The notes under the pieces were generated by a model. The model was not told where the DNA came from. It did not search any database and worked only from the letters and a program-made list of their open reading frames with translations. DNA of 64,000 nt from the NCBI GenBank assembly GCA_963771845.1, contig CAVYVC010000027.1, forward strand, positions 128,906 through 192,905, written 5' to 3'. Every line of letters starts with the position of its first letter. The stretch's first letter is position 1. The translations under genes were made by a program, and so were the position numbers. The DNA is from VAZQ01 sp963771845. Its GTDB lineage: Bacteria; Pseudomonadota; Alphaproteobacteria; Rhizobiales; Xanthobacteraceae. Below are positions 1 to 8,500 of this stretch, one piece after another.

Positions 1-98
1 GTAACCGCGCGAACGCGAGAATAACAAGCCACAGTTGATTATCTCATTGCTACAGCGCTACAAACTTTTTGGCAGGAATCTCCGGGACACTGACACCT

Positions 99-482
99 AT
101 GCCGAGCAGCCCAGACGCTCCGCTCAAGACCTATCTCGATCATCTCGCCCGCGGTGAGCTGGCTTATCAGTTCAGCCCCGCGGCGGGACGCGCAGTGTTT
201 TATCCGCGGGTGCTTTGTCCCTTCACCGGCAGCGATCTGCTGGAATGGCGCATCAGCAAGGGGCTTGGCACCGTGCACGCTACGACCGTCGTGCATCCCG
301 CGGAAGGCAAGCCCTTCAATGTCGCCCTGGTCGACTGCGACGAGGGCTTTCGCCTGATGAGCCGGGTGGAAGACATCCCTCCGGAACAGGTGCGCATTGG
401 GCAACGCGTGCGCTTCCGAGTGCATCAGCCCGGTGGCGAGGAGCCACCCTATCCCGTCTTCACGCCGGTGCAGAGCGCGTGA
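99..482 (+). CDS. DUF35-type OB-fold protein, thiolase partner
   Basis: Predicted 127-residue acyl-CoA-associated OB-fold protein of the DUF35 family. Members act as small partners of thiolase-like enzymes. The first 35 residues form the helix typical of the family, followed by a rubredoxin-like position (FYPRVLCPFTGS) and a C-terminal OB-fold with RIGQRVRFRV. Only one cysteine of the usual four-cysteine zinc ribbon is left, so metal binding is probably lost, as in several subfamilies. I chose the ATG at 99 over an in-frame TTG at 69. Its TGA overlaps the ATG of the thiolase-like gene, which indicates translational coupling and a shared complex. Confidence 0.75.
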   Translation: MPSSPDAPLKTYLDHLARGELAYQFSPAAGRAVFYPRVLCPFTGSDLLEWRISKGLGTVHATTVVHPAEGKPFNVALVDCDEGFRLMSRVEDIPPEQVRIGQRVRFRVHQPGGEEPPYPVFTPVQSA

Positions 483-1636
483 TGGAGGGGCTCAAGCGGG
501 GCGGCGCAGCCATTGTCGGTGTCGCGGAATCCGACCTTGGCCAGGTGGCGGACGGAATGTCTGTCATCGATTTGATGGCGCAAGGCACGCGGCGCGCGCT
601 CGACGATTGCGGTCTGAGCCTGAAGGACGTCGACGGGCTATTCTCGGCGACCACCCAGGTTCGCCTGTCAGTCCTGGCGCTGGCTGAATACCTCGGAATC
701 AATCCATCGTTCCTGGGGTCGACCATCGTCGGCGGTTCGTCCTTCGAATACCACGTGGCACATGCCATGGGTGCGATCGCTCTCGGCCTCTGCAACGTCG
801 CGGTTGTGGCCTATGGCAGCACGCAGCGTAGCGTCGGTCGCAAACAGGCCTCCGTACGCGAGGTCAATCCATACGAAACTCCCTTCAAACCGTTCCTGCC
901 ATCGAGCGCGTACGCGCTTGCCGCCTCGCGGCATATGCATGAGTTCGGCACGACGCGCGAGCAGCTGGCCGCCGTCGCGGTGGCGGCGCGCGAATGGGCG
1001 CTGCTTAACCCGGCGGCGTGGGAGAAGAAGCCGCTAACCATCGAGGGCGTTCTCTCCTCGCGCATGGTGAGCTATCCCTTCACGGTGCGTGACTGCTGCC
1101 TCGTCACCGATGGGGGCGGCGCAATCGTTGTCACCTCGGCTGAGCGTGCCAAGTCGCTCAAGAAGCCGCCTGCCTATGTGCTGGGCTGCGGCCAGTCGGT
1201 TACCCACGCCAACATTTCCAGCATGCCGGACCTGACGGTGACGGGGGCGCTGGCTGCCGGGAAGGCTGCCTACAAAATGGCGAGACTCGGCCCCTCCGAT
1301 GTCGACGCCATCGAGCTCTATGACGCCTTCACGATCAACACCATTCTGTTCCTTGAGGACCTCGGCTTCTGCCAGAAAGGGGAAGGCGGCGCGTTTGTCA
1401 GCGGCGGGCGCATCGCCCCCAAGGGCGGCCTCGCGGTCAATACCAACGGTGGCGGGCTTTCTTATTGTCACCCCGGTATGTACGGGCTGTTCCTCCTGAT
1501 CGAGGCGGTACGCCAACTGCGCGGCGAATGCGGTGCGCGACAGGTCAACGACTGCCAGGTCGCGTTGGCGCATGGCAATGGCGGCGTCCTGTCCTCGCAG
1601 GCGACCGTCATTCTCGGCACACAGGCCACCCTGTAA
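482..1636 (+). CDS. Thiolase-like protein (SCP2/acetyl-CoA acetyltransferase family)
   Basis: About 384 residues, the usual length for the thiolase-like SCP2 family that pairs with DUF35 proteins. The N-terminus (AAIVGVAESDLG) and the C-terminal NTNGGGLSYCHPGMYG and ALAHGNGG segments fit the thiolase fold. The HPG histidine near the C-terminus is present. The canonical nucleophilic cysteine region is atypical (GSSFEYHVAHAMGAI), as is common in this subgroup, so the enzyme may cleave or condense an unusual acyl-CoA such as a side-chain aldol product. An open frame continues upstream through the preceding gene, but the ATG overlapping that gene's stop is the likely start. The exact substrate is unknown. 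Confidence 0.8.
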   Translation: MEGLKRGGAAIVGVAESDLGQVADGMSVIDLMAQGTRRALDDCGLSLKDVDGLFSATTQVRLSVLALAEYLGINPSFLGSTIVGGSSFEYHVAHAMGAIALGLCNVAVVAYGSTQRSVGRKQASVREVNPYETPFKPFLPSSAYALAASRHMHEFGTTREQLAAVAVAAREWALLNPAAWEKKPLTIEGVLSSRMVSYPFTVRDCCLVTDGGGAIVVTSAERAKSLKKPPAYVLGCGQSVTHANISSMPDLTVTGALAAGKAAYKMARLGPSDVDAIELYDAFTINTILFLEDLGFCQKGEGGAFVSGGRIAPKGGLAVNTNGGGLSYCHPGMYGLFLLIEAVRQLRGECGARQVNDCQVALAHGNGGVLSSQATVILGTQATL

Positions 1637-1666
1637 GGCTTGCGGTGCCATTGACCTCGCTAAAGT

Positions 1667-2368
1667 TCACGCCGGGTCCCCGATCGGCAGCTCGATCGGC
1701 GGAGCAATCAGCGGCCGGCAGTCGGGCGCAAAGTTCAGAGCTGCACCGGTTCGCTTCCGCAGATCCGTCTCGTCGAGGCCCGCAAGCATCTCCCGCACCA
1801 ACATGCCGGCGGGCGTAATTTCAATGACGGCAAGATCGGTGTACACGCGCTTGACACAGCGCACGGCGGTGAGCGGCAACGTACACGCCTCGAGCAATCG
1901 CGGCGCGCCCTTGCGCGTCACGTGCTCCATGATCACCCAGACCGCGCGCGCACACGCCGCCAGATCCATGGCGCCGCCAACCAGCGGCCCTTTGTTCGGC
2001 AGGCGCATGTCCCAGTTGGCCAGATCGCCATTGGCAGCAACTTCGAATGCCCCCAGAACCGCCACATCGATGTGGCCGCCACGAATCGCGGCGAACGACC
2101 AGGACAAATCGACAATCGCTGCGCCAGGCCGGAGCGTGATACGCCGGCTGCCGGCATCGACGAGGTCAGTGTCGGCGCGCTCGGGCGAGGCAAGCGGCCC
2201 GGCACCGATCACGCCATTCTCCGACTGGATGAAGACGTCGGCTCCGGGGCGCAGGTAGTCGACCACGCTCACAGGCATGCCCATGCCCAGATTGACGAGC
2301 ATGCCATCGCCAATATCCTGCGCGGCACGCCACGCGATTTGCAGGCGGTTGAGCGGCTGCACGGTCAC
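1667..2368 (-). CDS. CoA-transferase subunit B (3-oxoacid CoA-transferase type)
   Basis: A 233-residue beta subunit of a family I CoA-transferase, which moves CoA between an acyl-CoA and a carboxylic acid. The catalytic glutamate is visible in SENGVIGAGP (Glu50), and LVNLGMGMP precedes it as in SCOT-type enzymes. It overlaps subunit A by 4 bases (ATGA), so the two are co-translated. It converges on the thiolase-like gene with a 30-base gap. The gene pair and its neighbours suggest catabolism of a CoA-activated carboxylic acid. Substrate specificity cannot be read from the sequence. Confidence 0.88.
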   Translation of the reverse strand: MTVQPLNRLQIAWRAAQDIGDGMLVNLGMGMPVSVVDYLRPGADVFIQSENGVIGAGPLASPERADTDLVDAGSRRITLRPGAAIVDLSWSFAAIRGGHIDVAVLGAFEVAANGDLANWDMRLPNKGPLVGGAMDLAACARAVWVIMEHVTRKGAPRLLEACTLPLTAVRCVKRVYTDLAVIEITPAGMLVREMLAGLDETDLRKRTGAALNFAPDCRPLIAPPIELPIGDPA

Positions 2369-3036
2369 GTCCCTACCGCGACAACGCGGTCGACGTAAAA
2401 TCCCGGCAACTGCACCCGCTCGTGCGGCATCGGCTCATCGAGCACCGTGCGCACCTCCGCCACCGCAAGCGTCGCGGCCGTCGCCATAACTGGGCCGAAG
2501 TTCATCTGTGCGTAGCGAAAGGCCAAATTGCCGTATCGGTCCGCGGTGTCCGCGCGCACAAGAGCCAGATCTCCCTTGATGGCCTGCGCCAAGATACAAT
2601 CTCGGCCATCAAAATTGCGCACTTCCTTTCCCTCCGCGAGATCGGTTCCAAAGCCGACGGGTGTATAGAAGGCCGGGATACCGGCACCGCCAGCTCGGAT
2701 ACGCTCGGCAAAGGTACCTTGCGGCACGCATTCAAGCTCGATCTTGCCCTCCATCCACAGGCGCTCGAATGGCGACGGCTCCTTGCTGTGGCCCCTCGCC
2801 GCCGTGCACACGACTTTGCGGACAAGCCCGGCTTCGATCAACTCGTGCGTAAAGGAGTAACGGTGAACCGCGGAGTTCACGACCAATGTCAGGTTTTTTG
2901 GGCCGCGATCACGCAAGGCCCGGATCAGGATGTTGGGGAAACCCGCCCCCCCGAAGCCTGATATGAGCACGGTCGCACCATCCGAGACGTCGGCCAGCGC
3001 CTCGGCAGCAGAACCGGCACGCTTGTCGATTGGCAT
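2365..3036 (-). CDS. CoA-transferase subunit A (3-oxoacid CoA-transferase type)
   Basis: A 223-residue alpha subunit. The glycine-rich CoA-binding segment ISGFGGAGFPN lies near residue 28. The typical GIPAFYTPVGFGT and RYGNLAFRYAQMNFGP segments follow. It is first in a two-gene operon with subunit B, and both are needed for activity in this family. The start MPIDKRAG is the first ATG and matches family length. Confidence 0.88.
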   Translation of the reverse strand: MPIDKRAGSAAEALADVSDGATVLISGFGGAGFPNILIRALRDRGPKNLTLVVNSAVHRYSFTHELIEAGLVRKVVCTAARGHSKEPSPFERLWMEGKIELECVPQGTFAERIRAGGAGIPAFYTPVGFGTDLAEGKEVRNFDGRDCILAQAIKGDLALVRADTADRYGNLAFRYAQMNFGPVMATAATLAVAEVRTVLDEPMPHERVQLPGFYVDRVVAVGT

Positions 3037-3103
3037 TGCGGCTTACACCTCCGTCTCGCTAGCCTTGCCGCGATGAGCATAGAGGCTAGGCCCGCCCTTT
3101 GAT

Positions 3104-3304
3104 CTATGGCCTTCGCCAACCAACCACGGTGGCTTCAATTAGCCTTCCTGTTTTAGCGTCATGCCAACCGTTGTCCCGCCATTGACAGAGGAAGGGTAGC
3201 AGGTACGTGCCATTGTGATCCTCGCATAGGATTTCAAATGATTTGTCGGACGGGCGTTCAGGATCGTTTGAAAATTCGTCTAGACGCGCTTGTCGAGTTG
3301 ACAT
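3104..3304 (-). CDS. Small hypothetical protein (66 aa)
   Basis: A 66-residue charged protein containing SFEILCEDHNGTYLLPFLC and WHDAKTGRLIEATVVGW. The composition and codon use look like a true protein, and I recall similar small proteins in Bradyrhizobium. No known domain is recognised. It stands alone downstream of the CoA-transferase operon. Confidence 0.55.
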   Translation of the reverse strand: MSTRQARLDEFSNDPERPSDKSFEILCEDHNGTYLLPFLCQWRDNGWHDAKTGRLIEATVVGWRRP

Positions 3305-3441
3305 TTAAAAATTCCGGTTTGTTGTTGCGCCTTGGTGCGTTCCCCACTTGGAAGGGCCTGCGGAATGAGTGCTGCACTATCTACAATTCTTGCGCGTGCA
3401 GCAAATGTCCCCGATCTGATTATTGCTAAAACCAGTTTCAT

Positions 3442-3600
3442 TTATTCCGAATGTTCCAGCCCAAGCTTTCTGACCAGCGCGCCCCAGCTCTGCCGCTCGG
3501 ATTCGAGATAATGATGGATCTCGACAACTGATGGCGAATCCACTGGGAGCAGGCCAAGTTCGAAGGCGCGTTGGCGTGTTTCGGCTTGGGACAGGCGTAC
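3442..3600 (-). pseudogene. C-terminal remnant of a TTT (Bug) solute receptor
   Basis: The translated segment RQRAFELGLLPVDSPS followed by HHYLESERQSWGALVRKLGL matches the conserved C-terminus of tripartite tricarboxylate transporter receptors, where a helix ends in a WGxVV or WGALVRK motif. The stop codon is present but the other 250 or so residues are missing. An open frame reaches 3657 but its first part is not receptor-like. I read it as a remnant. Confidence 0.6.
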
Positions 3601-4085
3601 GAGGGATATGCTAAGCGCACTATGGAGCGCGCACTCTCGGCAACACGTCACGTTCACCGGTTGGCGAACATGGTACGAACAAACATTCGGATGAGCCGCA
3701 GAATCACATTCAGAATGTCGAGCCTGAGAACAATAAGAATATCGCTAAGTAGTTAGCTGTAAAAGCGAATGGTTGGCTGGGGCGCCATCAGCCACCTTTC
3801 CCTAAATAGCGTATATGCCGCAAGCCTTTAGCAAAGTGTGAAAGCCAGAGATACCGCCAAAAGTACCGTCATTTGCGCCGTCTGCCCGCGGATGCCAGCG
3901 GACTATAGCGCATTGATATACCCCATCTAAAACACAGTGCCGGTGCGTGCCTTACTCGATCCGCAGGGACGTGGCCGTCAATTCGTGGCCGCTCGCCTGG
4001 TGCAGCTTGCGGGCACGCGCGCTGGTGGCTTTGTCCTGACGCCCCAGGAACAGCCGGGAAATGGGGCCCACGTCCTACGCCGTTA
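3601..4085. other. Intergenic, possible remnants
   Basis: No intact gene recognised. Near 3679-3755 one + strand frame reads as a short hydrophilic tail ending at a TAG. Near 3945-4080 a - strand frame gives an Arg/Lys-rich peptide (SRLFLGRQDKATSARARK). Both could be gene ends but neither can be assigned. Confidence 0.3.
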
Positions 4086-4286
4086 TCATGGGCCAGCGGT
4101 TTCGACGGTCACGCGCAGGAGCTGCGGGAATGCAGTGCCACGCTCGAACGCGCTTTTGCGGACGTAGAGCGTGCCGATCTTGGCCCAGGCTTGTTCGATG
4201 ACTTCGCCTTTCTCATCGACCTCCTGGTAGCGCAGAGCGCCTTTGGTTTCCTTCTCCAGTTTGAACCGAACTTCGATTACAGGCAT
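4086..4286 (-). CDS. Small hypothetical protein (66 aa)
   Basis: A 66-residue protein starting MPVIEVRFKLEKETKGALRY, with a later segment AWAKIGTLYVRKSAFERG. It is predicted soluble and all-beta in character. It resembles small conserved proteins found on rhizobial mobile regions, from memory. The inner ATG at 4286 is preferred over an upstream start at 4340 because conserved-looking sequence begins there. Function unknown. Confidence 0.6.
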   Translation of the reverse strand: MPVIEVRFKLEKETKGALRYQEVDEKGEVIEQAWAKIGTLYVRKSAFERGTAFPQLLRVTVETAGP

Positions 4287-4415
4287 GTGCCAATTCCCGT
4301 GCGGCATAGCCGACCGACTTGATAGTAACTCGACCGACATTCAAAGAGTAGCGTTTCAGCGAATGCAAGGCCATTGGTGGCGTCGCAATGCTCTCCTGGC
4401 TATCAGCGCAGCTCG

Positions 4416-5147
4416 TCACATGAGATCAGCAAGATGCGACTTCGTGTCCCCACGAGCTTTGACAAATTCAACGAGATTCGCCTCGCTCGCTCGGTGCTCG
4501 CTCTCGCCAAGTCGCCCGCGAAATAGTTCATACCTCAACCAAACCCGATACGTGTTCACAACGTCGGTCTCGCAATAGTCAGCAATCTCCTTGACCTTAC
4601 CCTCAAGGAAATATCGCTCCACATCGCTACCGTCGATGCCCTCAGGCTTTCCTGACATGCCCATAATTTTACTGAGCTCGTTCAAGGAGGCTTTGGTATG
4701 AGGAGCAAACGAGGAGAGAATGTCGCACAAGTCGACTGCATCCTCGGTGTATCGGTTGAAGTAGGGCCGAACAGCTAGTCCGGGAGCCGAGACGCCGTAA
4801 ATCATAGCCCGATAACGTAAAACGGGAAGGTCGAAAGTATTGCCGTTGAACGTCACGAGCTGCGGGGTCAGTTCGGCGATCTTTTTGCAGAATGCGCTGA
4901 TCAACTGTTTTTCGGTGCGCTCACCAACGTGGGGGGCACCCAGGGCATCCACCGCCCAATGATCACACTCGCGGTGAGCGACAAGCGCGCCGATGCACAC
5001 AATAGTATGGTAGATGTGCTTCGGGAACTTGCTGCCGAGAGCCTCTCGAATGTCTGCATCCGTCTTGCCGACAAGGTCGTTGGCCGCAGCAAACCCACCC
5101 AGATCGGGCACAGTTTCTAGGTCCCAGACGATGACGCTTGGCTTCAT
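4416..5147 (-). CDS. PolB-like 3'-5' exonuclease (DnaQ-like fold)
   Basis: A 243-residue predicted 3'-5' exonuclease of the DNA_pol_B_exo2 family (RNase H-like fold). Exo I is WDLETVP with Asp9 and Glu11. Exo II is LVTFNGNTFDLPVL. Exo III is IADYCETDVVNTY with the expected Tyr and Asp. All metal-binding acidic residues are in place, so it should be active. There is no polymerase domain, so the protein is a stand-alone exonuclease, probably in DNA repair or proofreading. No operon partners. Confidence 0.85.
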   Translation of the reverse strand: MKPSVIVWDLETVPDLGGFAAANDLVGKTDADIREALGSKFPKHIYHTIVCIGALVAHRECDHWAVDALGAPHVGERTEKQLISAFCKKIAELTPQLVTFNGNTFDLPVLRYRAMIYGVSAPGLAVRPYFNRYTEDAVDLCDILSSFAPHTKASLNELSKIMGMSGKPEGIDGSDVERYFLEGKVKEIADYCETDVVNTYRVWLRYELFRGRLGESEHRASEANLVEFVKARGDTKSHLADLM

Positions 5148-5511
5148 GCAAATAAGGTATAACGCGCGCCGGGATCAGGAAAGTCACTTGCCTGCCTGAA
5201 TGTATCGCGCGCGCGTGGTCGCAATCGAGCCATCACGGTGGATTGCGGGAAGGTCGGGGTCTCGATCTTCGCCTTCTCAAACGTTCGCAACGATCAGTCC
5301 GTCGCTGATGCCATTGCTGGCGCTCCAGCAGTGGTAAATGCGGTCAGCCCGACGAGTAGCAGTTCAAATGCGACTGGCGGGGATCCGTTTCACGGGCCTG
5401 TGTCAGTGCCGCACATTTCCGTGAGGACCGATGGCACGCCACGGACGAGGGTCTACTTCATCGTCCATACTGGGATGGCAAATGCGCGAGTGCCCCCTCT
5501 CGCGCCATCTC
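5148..5511. other. Intergenic, no gene recognised
   Basis: Short open frames occur on both strands but none shows family resemblance. It holds the upstream region of the exonuclease gene (- strand). Confidence 0.4.
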
Positions 5512-5570
5512 GGAATGAAAGCCCCGGCCTCCCCGTCCCCCCCCGACGCTGGCCGGGGCTTTTTCATTCC
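5512..5570 (+). terminator. Strong hairpin, terminator-like
   Basis: Arms GGAATGAAAGCCCCGGCC and GGCCGGGGCTTTTTCATTCC pair almost perfectly around a C-rich loop, with a T-run on the + strand. Because no clear + strand gene lies upstream, it may terminate an unrecognised short transcript or act in both directions. Confidence 0.6.
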
Positions 5571-5740
5571 AGCTCGCGATGACCGTCCTTCCATTGCTCC
5601 AAGGTTGGTATTGCGGTCCAGGGCGACCTTGGCCAATAGCGCCATCAAATCGAGATGAAATCTTGCCGCGACATGGCGCTTGAAATGGCCTCTAACTTGT
5701 CATTTCCTAACTCGAAATCCGATAATCAGAGTGATCGCTG

Positions 5741-6733
5741 ATGAAGTTCGCCCATTTTTCCCATATCTGGGCCAAACCCGGAATGACGCCCCATCAGCGT
5801 TATGAAGAACTGTGGCGCGAGCTTCAATTATGCGATGAACTCGGCTTCGATTACGGCTTTTGCGTCGAGCATCACTTCCGTCCCGACGAGAGCTGGATGT
5901 CTTCGCCGAGTCTGTATGCGGTCGGCGCGGGCGCACGTACGCAACGTTTGCGCGTTGGCCCGATGGGTTACATTGTCCCGCTCTACCATCCCCTGCGTTT
6001 GGCCGAAGAGATCGCAATTGTCGATCAGATGGTCGGCGGCCGCATGGAGCTGGGGCTCGTTCCCGGAATCAATGCGGACTATTTCCGACCCTTCGGGCTC
6101 GACTATGATCTCCGCAAGTCGCCGACACTCGAATTTGTCGACTACATGCGTGCGGCATTCGGCGAGACGCAGCCTTTCTCTTTCCACGGAAACGACTTCC
6201 ACACCGATCACGCCGAGGTTTCGGTGCGGCCATTGCAGCGCCCACATCCGCCGCTGTGGATGATGAGCCGCGATCCGCAAACCCTTGAGTTTTGCGCGCG
6301 TAATGCGATCAACCCCGGCTATTTCCTTATCTACCCTCGTGCTGATGCTGCGCCGCGCTACCGCAAGTTCCTGGAGGATTGGAATAAAGCAGGGTGGCTG
6401 CAGAGACCGAAAATCGCCTATTGCACAATCGTCTATGTGGACGAGACCGACGAGAAGGCGATCAAGGCTGGGCTTTTCCGGGCGAGCCGGGCCTATGAGG
6501 GCTTTTTGTCGCAACCGCAGCCGGGGGAAACCTTCGACGAGCGCGTCCGCATCCACGCCAAGAAATTTATCGGGCGCGGCGAGCCCGGTGCGTCCGAGAT
6601 CATGGCGAACCTGTTCGATCCGGATTACCTCATGCAGCACGAGCTGGTCTTCATCGGCTCACCAGAAACGGTTGCCAGCAAAATTCACAGGCGTGTTGGC
6701 ACAGCACTGACGCGAGTCAGGCTGGAGAGGTAG
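5741..6733 (+). CDS. LLM-class flavin-dependent monooxygenase, C-terminally altered
   Basis: 330 residues of the luciferase-like (bacterial luciferase TIM-barrel) family, which uses FMNH2 and O2 to oxidise organic substrates. Diagnostic parts are the N-terminus MKFAHFSHIWAKPGMTP, the segment DYGFCVEHHFRPDESW, RVGPMGYIVPLYHPLRLAEE, and VDQMVGGRMELGLVPG. The C-terminus runs normally to IGSPETVASKI, then changes to Arg-rich sequence (HRRVGTALTRVRLER) instead of the final barrel helix expected in this family. I infer a frameshift or junction near 6690, so activity is uncertain. The next 400 bases carry no continuation that I could recognise. Confidence 0.8.
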   Translation: MKFAHFSHIWAKPGMTPHQRYEELWRELQLCDELGFDYGFCVEHHFRPDESWMSSPSLYAVGAGARTQRLRVGPMGYIVPLYHPLRLAEEIAIVDQMVGGRMELGLVPGINADYFRPFGLDYDLRKSPTLEFVDYMRAAFGETQPFSFHGNDFHTDHAEVSVRPLQRPHPPLWMMSRDPQTLEFCARNAINPGYFLIYPRADAAPRYRKFLEDWNKAGWLQRPKIAYCTIVYVDETDEKAIKAGLFRASRAYEGFLSQPQPGETFDERVRIHAKKFIGRGEPGASEIMANLFDPDYLMQHELVFIGSPETVASKIHRRVGTALTRVRLER

Positions 6734-7100
6734 CCCTGTTCTCCTGTGGCGAATTAGCAATGGGATGGTCCGGCCGTGCTCCTGGCCCCCCAGAAGAAAT
6801 TTGCTGATGAACGGATAATGGCTATTTCAGGATCAACCCTAGAATGCGTGCACCATTGTTGATCGAGCCCCATCGCATTTTCAGTAAGCCCGTGTTACGA
6901 ATACCTGATGCTATTGCGCGCTATCTGCTATGCAATTGCTCAGTACTGGATGTCCGCTTGTGATATCAATGGATTAATGCCTAAAGCGAACGCTTTCGAC
7001 CTCGCAAACCCCGACAAAGTAATTTGAAGAGAACACAACAATCAGGTCGATAGCTCAAAGGGCTTGACGCCCTCATGGGATCGTTGTAGCGAACCCAGAA
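6734..7100. other. Intergenic, AT-richer, no gene recognised
   Basis: This stretch of about 370 bases is less GC-rich than its surroundings and holds no recognisable gene. It forms the upstream region of the terminator hairpin and the 58-residue gene that follow. Confidence 0.4.
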
Positions 7101-7131
7101 CTAAAAGCCCGGCTTAGTTGTCGGGCTTTTT
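7101..7131 (+). terminator. Hairpin with T-run just ahead of a start codon
   Basis: AAAAGCCCG and CGGGCTTTTT form a classic intrinsic terminator. It ends about 28 bases before the ATG of the 58-residue gene. It could end an upstream small transcript or attenuate the gene. Confidence 0.6.
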
Positions 7132-7158
7132 GTTGTACAAACTCTCACGGAGGGCATC

Positions 7159-7335
7159 ATGGCCAAGAAGAACTCAAAGCGACGTGAATGGACCACAACA
7201 GACGTTCGCGACCTAAAAGCTCTTGCTCGGAAGAAAACGCCAGCGCGGAAAATTGCTCGGGCGCTTAAAAGGTCCGAGGGTGCAACCCGACAAAAGGCTT
7301 TCAGCCTTGGAGTTTCGTTGGATTCGCGTGCCTAG
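7159..7335 (+). CDS. Conserved 58-residue basic protein, SANT/HTH-like
   Basis: Encodes MAKKNSKRREWTTTDVRDLK at its start and ends with KRSEGATRQKAFSLGVSLDSRA. It is very basic. The WTTTDVRDLKALARKKTPARKIARALKRSEGATRQKA pattern resembles a Myb/SANT-like three-helix unit. I recall near-identical proteins throughout Rhizobiales, which is strong support for a gene this short. A GGAGGG ribosome site lies 5 bases before the ATG. A DNA-binding role is plausible but unproven. Confidence 0.85.
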   Translation: MAKKNSKRREWTTTDVRDLKALARKKTPARKIARALKRSEGATRQKAFSLGVSLDSRA

Positions 7336-7454
7336 ATTGCCAGTCGAGGCAGGCATAGGGTGGGTTACAGGAAAGATGTGGATCACTCCTTGCGAAGGCA
7401 TCTTCGATAATTCTGAAGTCAGCTTTCACCATCCTGTTCTCCTGTGATTTGCCT

Positions 7455-7676
7455 TCATCTTATCCACCGTACTACTTCAGCCGTAATGATCCCAATCGAC
7501 CAAAGAAGCACGACTGGCCCTAACATCACAGTCCACAAAGTAAGAGTGTCTAGGTTACCGGCAACCAAAATATCCACAACTGTCTTCCAGGTCGAATGCA
7601 CAACAACAAGAAAGATTGACAATCCGATCAGCCAGAGAATAGAGATCGCTAGACCAATCTTTTGCCAACCGCTCAT
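7455..7676 (-). CDS. Small two-span membrane protein (73 aa)
   Basis: Two hydrophobic helices (IGLAISILWLIGLSIFLVVV and LWTVMLGPVVLLWSIGIITA) are joined by a short loop with VHSTWKTVVDILVAGNLD. It is the last of three consecutive tiny membrane-protein frames on this strand. No family is recognised. Holin-like or envelope stress-peptide roles are possible but unsupported. Confidence 0.6.
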   Translation of the reverse strand: MSGWQKIGLAISILWLIGLSIFLVVVHSTWKTVVDILVAGNLDTLTLWTVMLGPVVLLWSIGIITAEVVRWIR

Positions 7677-7684
7677 AGCGTTTT

Positions 7685-7756
7685 TTAATAAGCACTAACG
7701 ATAACAACAAGCACCAATACAATAACCACTCCGGCAATAAATAACCCGATAGCCAT
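7685..7756 (-). CDS. Single-span micro-protein (23 aa)
   Basis: The frame reads MAIGLFIAGVVIVLVLVVIV followed by SAY and a stop. It is one membrane helix. It starts four bases after the stop of the upstream micro-protein and ends 8 bases before the next start. The tight packing of three hydrophobic frames supports real genes, but the length makes this tentative. Confidence 0.4.
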   Translation of the reverse strand: MAIGLFIAGVVIVLVLVVIVSAY

Positions 7757-7760
7757 CCGC

Positions 7761-7862
7761 TCATCTCTGGCGACTATTCCAGATAAAGAAGCTCATCGCC
7801 AGCAACGCAAGCGTTACTCCGCCGATAATAACGCCGAGGGCTATTTGAGCAATTATAACCAT
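7761..7862 (-). CDS. Single-span micro-protein (33 aa)
   Basis: The frame reads MVIIAQIALGVIIGGVTLAL and then LAMSFFIWNSRQR. It has one membrane helix and a short basic tail, consistent with an inward-facing C-terminus. It is first in a row of three tiny membrane-protein frames. A GTG two codons upstream is an alternative start. Confidence 0.4.
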   Translation of the reverse strand: MVIIAQIALGVIIGGVTLALLAMSFFIWNSRQR

Positions 7863-7927
7863 AGCCACTCAGCTGAACTAAACATCCATGTCTTTAAAAT
7901 CGCAAAGGCTAATGCGCTGCCGATTGG

Positions 7928-8212
7928 TCACAGCTTCGCCGCTTCTAATTCTACAATCCAAGCTTCGATTGTACGCTCCGCCTTATCGATCTTCTCTGGC
8001 GTCGGTAGACCGTGGAGTAGATTAGAAATCGCTATTCCAACGTTGGCGCGCGCTTCATTAAGAGTTCCACCGCTCGACAGATTTAAGATTGCATCATGTT
8101 TCGCTTTGTTGAGCGTTGCCAAAACTGCCGATTTTGGTGTGGCTGTTAATAGCGCGTTGATTGCTGCCTTGGCAGCTTTCGCAGCTTTCATCTCTTCATT
8201 GATGTGGACCAC
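7928..8212 (-). CDS. Hypothetical protein, paralogue of 33397-33678
   Basis: 94 residues, GTG start. The sequence opens MVHINEEMKAAKAAKAAINA and contains LLTATPKSAVLATLNKAK and LNEARANVGIAISNLLHGLP. It is helical and Ala-rich. It is closely similar, over its whole length, to the product at 33397-33678 on the other strand. Aligning the two fixes the start at this GTG, which matches the ATG of the partner. A shared GCGTGCTAAAGTGC motif just upstream of both may be a promoter element. Function unknown. Confidence 0.7.
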   Translation of the reverse strand: MVHINEEMKAAKAAKAAINALLTATPKSAVLATLNKAKHDAILNLSSGGTLNEARANVGIAISNLLHGLPTPEKIDKAERTIEAWIVELEAAKL

Positions 8213-8500
8213 GGTTTGGCACTTTAGCACGCTCAAGGCGCAAAGGGGAAAGAGCCATACCTTTGGATTTCACAACTTTCTTGCGCTGGGTCAGCCCCTG
8301 CCTTGGCAAGTGAATTTTTGGGCCTGGGGATGGGCTAGATCGATCAGCGAGCGCAATAAAACAAACAACAAACAAATATCGACACAGTGGTGCGAAATGT
8401 TTTGGGCAACTAACAAACATCTGATAGAATAAGCGAGCCTGCGAATGCTGGTGTCCATTCCGCAGGCTCTGACCCCAACCAAAGGTGGACCGTTATACCC

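Noticed and set aside
215..1636. A 473-residue frame covering the thiolase-like gene
   Set aside because: The first 89 codons lie antiparallel in meaning to the DUF35 gene in another frame and are Arg-rich nonsense; the ATG at 482 gives normal family length.
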